This document shows positions 37,701 to 43,700 of a DNA stretch of 64,000 nucleotides, piece by piece. Made by a program: the position numbers and the translations under genes. Source of the stretch: Apricaphanius iberus (taxonomy: Eukaryota; Chordata; Actinopteri; Cyprinodontiformes; Aphaniidae). The stretch covers positions 372,001 through 436,000 of the forward strand of contig JAPXFQ010002153.1 of NCBI GenBank assembly GCA_028564705.1, in the 5' to 3' direction. Each line of letters opens with the position of its first letter. Within the stretch, counting starts at the first letter, position 1. The notes beneath the pieces are model-generated. The model was given only the letters and a program-made list of their open reading frames with translations, ran no database searches and had not been told where the DNA came from.

Positions 37701-40700
37701 GATATGTGAGAGCGCGTATGCGCGTAGGGTGACCCCCCACCTTGTCCACATCTCTCTGGGTGGCCCCCTCCTTGCGGAGCCGTTCCTGGTCCACGGTTTT
37801 GGCATTGTAGTTCTCCTTGGACTTCTGAAGAGCCTGAGAGATCGACTGGATGTTCTGGACGGCTTCCAGGGTCGGTGCCACTTCTTCTTTTGTCTGAAAG
37901 ACCATGTTGGCTAGTTAGGTCAGTCAGTGAGTCGAAATATGTGCAAGAGTCACCTATTGTGCTACTACTAATACACATCAATAAAAAGAAAACACTTGGC
38001 CTGAGCACACATGTGTGTGTTTTATGGATGTTGTAAAATAAGGATTTCTTCACTAATACCAGAATTTTACAGGCTTAGAATTAGGGGGTCACATCTGAGA
38101 CTTATCATTCATGATCTGGATGGATGGATGGACAGACGGATGAACCCACATAGAAAGAATGTATATGAGGATATATGCGCATGCATGAAACCTATATGCA
38201 GCTTATAAGCACATATATGCGTATATATGCCACATATAAGCCAAATTGGGGTGTATATATGTGCATACACAGGCCGTATATGTCTCCGTTATTGCTTCTT
38301 TATATCCACATATAAGCCCTGTATGTACATGTATGTCTCCTATGTAGCTCATGGTATGATCTGGTGATTTATCTCACTTTGGCACCTGTCATAAATGACT
38401 ATATTTTTCTGAAGTCCATTACAAAGAAAAAAAATCATGCAATAACTTCTTTATGTGCAAACACGTGAAATTGGTATCACATGTTCCGGTAGTTGGAACG
38501 TTCTGAATAATAACTACCGAAAGACATAGAATAGAAGGAAGACCATATCAAGGGTGGCCTTGAAGCTGATTTCCTTTTTCTGTAATGTTTAGTTTATTTC
38601 AATTATTTTAAGGGGCAACAGACTACACTGATGCAGCCCCCCTGATTGTCTGATGTTGTAGTTGAATGCTTTAGAATACATTGTTTCAGCAATTGTTTTA
38701 CAAGAGGGAAAAATGGCTGTGTTATTTTAAAAACATTTATCAGCAAGAAGGCGAGGGACAGACATTTTTATTTTATTTATTTATTTTTTTACTGTGGGTC
38801 GTTGATTTCCGGGTGCCACCCCCGCGGAACTAGCTACCCCTCCTGTGCCACCCCTGAAAAAAAAAAATGTCTGGACACGCCACTGGGTGACTACTCGATC
38901 GTTGTGTGCATTATCCGCCGCGGATGATACCTCCGCATGATCCACATGCGGCACAAGCGTAAACTTTGGGTCGTTTCATCTATGGTTTGTATGGCGCCAA
39001 AGCGATTTGGAAGCACAGCGATGTCCTCCAGGAATGGACAGAGGATAAATATGGGAGGGGAGTGACACAGTATTTTGCCCTCTACTGTGTCCAGAAGTGT
39101 GACAGTATGAAGGTCTTGTCATTATAACTCCAATGATTTCCCGTTGGTTGAGTGGTAAGAGAGCGTGACCCTCACCTGGAAGACCCGGGTTCAAATCCTG
39201 CCCACAGTCTCGTTGACACCTTATCATAAGAAGTACTAATGCAGCCGAGCACCCTCGCCACACAAAGATAGTACCTGTATAATCAGATGCATTTTGACAT
39301 AGGTTTTAAATATATATGTAACATATATGAAATTGGCTGTTTTCCCATATTAAAAAGGTACATGTAGGTATATATATGTACATATAATATAGGAAAACGG
39401 CCAATTTTATGTATGTCACATATATTCAAAACCTATGTCAAATACTAAAATCTATATGTTTATATAGATTCTTTCGATGTGGGAATGGGCGGGCTATGAT
39501 CTGATTAATCACGTTCCAGGCTTTTCATGTCTGGGTAGAAATCCTGTAAAATCCTCTCTCGGGGTCTTCGTTAATCCTCACACGTGTCAAACAGACCTTC
39601 AGTATGTCAAAGAAGGAAGTAATTAAATCTACGGAGCAGCTAGTAAATGCATCTGACGCTGTATCCGAAAGGTTTTATTTAATAGCCCTTCACGCAGAAC
39701 AGTGGTTTAAAATAAAAAAACAAAATAAAAAAAACATAAATCTACACACGTGGTTTACACTACAGGGAGGAATGTGTTACTAGTTTCTCCTGTAGGGGGC
39801 GGCTGTCACACCTTCCTTTCAGCACAGGAGTTTTAAATCTCAAACTGGAGCGGAAAATGTCAGAAACAAGTCTAATCCATATAGGGGGGAAAAAATAAAT
39901 TCAAAGAGCCAGAGCGTGATCGTCTTGGTGACTGGTTGTTATTACAATGATAAAAGCACACCAAGACTTATTTGTTTGCTTCTTTACGAGCACATTCTAG
40001 GTTATGTTTTCAACAATAGAAAAAAGATCAAACGGAGCTGAAATATGAAAATAAATTGTTTCTGTTTAGGATGGGGTTAAATTTAAATACACACATGTAA
40101 AAAAGTTGCATATTTAGGGCCTTGTTGAAGATGGGAGCAAGAATACAGAAACCTGAATACGATCCATAAGTTCTTAGTGGTAAATAGGAATCCACAGAAA
40201 CAATGCCGCGCTGTGTATTTTTAAGAAAAGGATTTCCTAGGGCTGAATTCTTCTTCTTTTCAAAAAAAACAACGCTTAAATTACCCAAAAACTCCAAAGT
40301 CCTATTGTTGTACTACTGTTATAAATGTCTATATGTATGGTCATGGAAGGAACACAGGATGCAGAGGTGGTATATTTTTAGAGGCACCAATCTTTCACGT
40401 CCTTACCTTCTTATGCGCTTTGGCCTGTTCGTCCACATATCGCTGTACTTCCTTGATAAGCTCTTGGAGCTTTTTCACGAGGTCCATGTGACAGCCGGCC
40501 AGTTTCTCTGTCGAGCTTCGGAAGATGTCCCACATTGGTGCAAACGTCCTGTTGAATAGGAGAGCATCAACATTGGAAGATTCATCGTTAGGATTTTTTG
40601 GGGGTTTTTTTTGACAGAGTAGCAGAGTAAGAAAATGCATTAGCCCACCCAAGCTGAGAGAAGTTGCCAGCCGACTTGGCGAGTTTGGTCATCGACCTAG

Positions 40701-43700
40701 CATAGGCCTCTTCAATGGTACTCCTACAAAGAGAAGCGATGTGTTAAACTTTAACAGTGAGTTCATAATATATATATATATATTTTTACATTAGTAAGTA
40801 TGATTGACAAATCATTTTAACTACAACTAGAACTACCGCTTTTGACTGAGTACAAGAGAGCTTTAGTATATAGTCAAATGAACGCAGCAGGTAGTTTGTT
40901 CATAAAACCTCATGATGAAGATGACAAAGTATGAATATTGCCGATTGATCCCCAGCGGTTAGCTTTCATTTATTTTTTTATTTAGGAGGAGAAAAAAGAA
41001 AAAAACTGCCGCAGCATCGCACAGAAAGTCTGAATTATACATGTCTCGCTCAGCCATCTTGTCTCAGCAGTCAGGGTCAGTCAGGGGGAAACGGGTCAGC
41101 GGGGCGTGCACTCAGACACGTCTCCCATCCAGCACCGCAGGAGATGCAGCAAGACAGAACTGAGCCATATGAGTCACAGTGTCCGCGGATGAACTTGTTC
41201 ATATTTTTGCCATATTACACCCATTAAATTTGTGAGCGTTTCACTAGGGTTTGATGTTATAGACCGAAGCAGGTGGGGCATGGGTGTGAAGTACAAGGAA
41301 TAGGATAAATGACTTTTAGCACGGACCAGTCCCAGCCTGGTCAGTGGCGAGCATGAACTGATGAGTCCAGTAGCGTTTGATTGAAATTTCCTTGAGATGA
41401 CTTTTAGCATTACTTTGTGAATACTTACATGGATAATATGGATTTGTATACGGCCTCCCTTAATGCGGTCTCTCAAATGAAATCCGAGAGATTTGAATAC
41501 TTTTCAATTTTCTTCTTTATTTTAAATTGGCATTCATCATCCCAAACGGAGCTCATAATTAGAACAAAGTCAAAAAATGTTGATGTAAACTTTAGATCAA
41601 TGTACAGATATGAGGAAATATCATATACCTCACAGCCACATTTGTTTTACTTACAATTTTTAACAGTGTCGGATTTTTACCCCTCATGTTAAATATTTAC
41701 TTCCCCACCAAGTTTATACACTATGGCTTTACTGCCTATTTCTGCCTGAATCATGAAGTTAAACTGATAAACTATTTAGAAAGGGATGAAGGATGAAGCA
41801 CAGGCTTGTTTAAATGCATTTTTCAAACCAAAATATTGAGTTAAAACCGAGTTGATAGATGGTTTTAAGGCTGTACAATATTAGGAGATCTTGTGATAAC
41901 AATATTAGTAAATATTTCAATGATACTTTCGTCTTTCCTTTCATTCGTATTTGTCCTTCCATCACTTTTTGACTTTTAGCGGTTCAGGCAACGACGTTTG
42001 TGTCCATCGTGAGAATCTGCTGAGACTCTCTCCAACCGGCTAAATATTTACAGCAGCGCACAAAATGTGGATTCATAACACCTGGAAAAGATTTGCTGAC
42101 GATCATCCAACTCCACATAGTTATATTCTATGTGAATATTGCACACAGTGATACTGCAATATGTGCAGATCTAGAAAGCTTTAAGTCTGTTGGTGCATCT
42201 TCAGCATAGAATAAACAAACAATCTTGACGACAGAGCAGCAGTTTAAATAAACAACAAGATGATTATTATTATTGTAATTATCATAATTTTTACAACATG
42301 ATTTAAAAATGATTATGCGCCATTACTGCTTTTAGCAGAACAGTTTCACAAAACATTTTTTTCCATTATTACATAACCCTATTTTTCACAGAGTTTACAC
42401 TACTTTAAAACAGCAAACATTGAGATGAAGCTTTTATATATTTTTGTGTAGGAATATCAGAAAGAAAAGAACAGAAACAATGAGTATGGGGAGAATTTAC
42501 AACACCTTATTCAACAATCATTTGAAATACATTAAAAAAGCCAATCTGTAAACCGTGAAGTAGGATTTGAATAACAAATCTCATTACTCATTTGCAAACT
42601 GCTGGTAAATCATAGAAACAATAGAAACTGAAAGAAAGTAGCCCATTTAATCTCAGCTCAGATAAGACATGTGACTATTATCTATTTGTTTAGTTTTATC
42701 TTCATGGTCATTTAGTGTGCAAGGAACCACATTGAACGACAAAAACAGAAAGACGCCAGAAATACTGGTGTGGCGCTCTGACTAATCACCACTAGAGGGA
42801 GCCATAGTGCAGGTTTTGAAAGACGCACATAACTATAAAAACACTCTATGTTAGTGACTGAAGATATAAAGCAAGTTAGCAATGTCATGGATATTCTTTC
42901 TTATTAATTGCAAGACTCAAAGACATGTTCAAGTCAGAATTCCAAACTTTTCCACTCTTAAATTTCTAGTTTCCTTTACCTATAGTTTTCATAGCATACT
43001 GGACATTTAAGTACACAATATTAACCACTACCCAGCGGCAGCCTTTACCCCATACACTATATTCACAAAAAACATGTTTATATTTGTTTTTTTATTGCCG
43101 TTTTTTGAGAAACTATTGGTCAATCTGAGGTAGAAGCTGGGGATGTGCCGATACCGATGATGGAATCGGCACGACACCTTTCTAACGTACTCGTATTGGT
43201 AAGTTAACAAATACCATGAGCACACTTAAAATGTGTAACATTTTAATTTTTCACTTGAAATTGTATTTCTGCGGTCGGTTTTATTAATATTTTCTTAACC
43301 TGATTCAACAGCATTTGTTGTAACAAGCAGAGAAGAAAATAAAACCCGTCGTCCAATTCATTGCATTTTTTTTGTGTGTGGTAGAAGTATCGGTATTGGT
43401 ACTCAGATCCAAGTATAGGTATCGTATCAGTTTGAAAAAAGTGGTATCGTTGCATCCCTAGTAGGAACCATACTGAGATGGGAAACTAAGGCTGGACCTC
43501 AGTAGTGCAATATTCAAAGTGAAAAACATTTAAGCATTAATCAGCTTTCCATTCATTCACTTGTCAATTTTTGTGAATGTATTTTCGTACCCGTTTGCCT
43601 AAAGAAACGTTCTAGAACTTGAGTTGTAAAGTTAGCCCAAATGAGTAAGTTTGTAATTCCTTTAATAAAGTTTTTAAAGGTTAGACTTTCATCTTTTCTT

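Larger units (their letters stand above)
38145..39483. mobile_element. Long TIR element with an inner hairpin and a tRNA-like insert
   Basis: The left end CCCACATAGAAAGAAT (38145-38160) and the right end ATTCTTTCGATGTGGG (39468-39483) are inverted repeats with one mismatch. Near the right end two ~57-base arms (39295-39352, 39385-39440) form a large hairpin. The interior includes an AT-rich ACATATAAGCC-type stretch (38160-38350), a block ending GTCTGGACACGCCACTGGG at ~38886, and a tRNA-like segment. No transposase ORF. Target duplication was not resolved. Confidence 0.6.
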
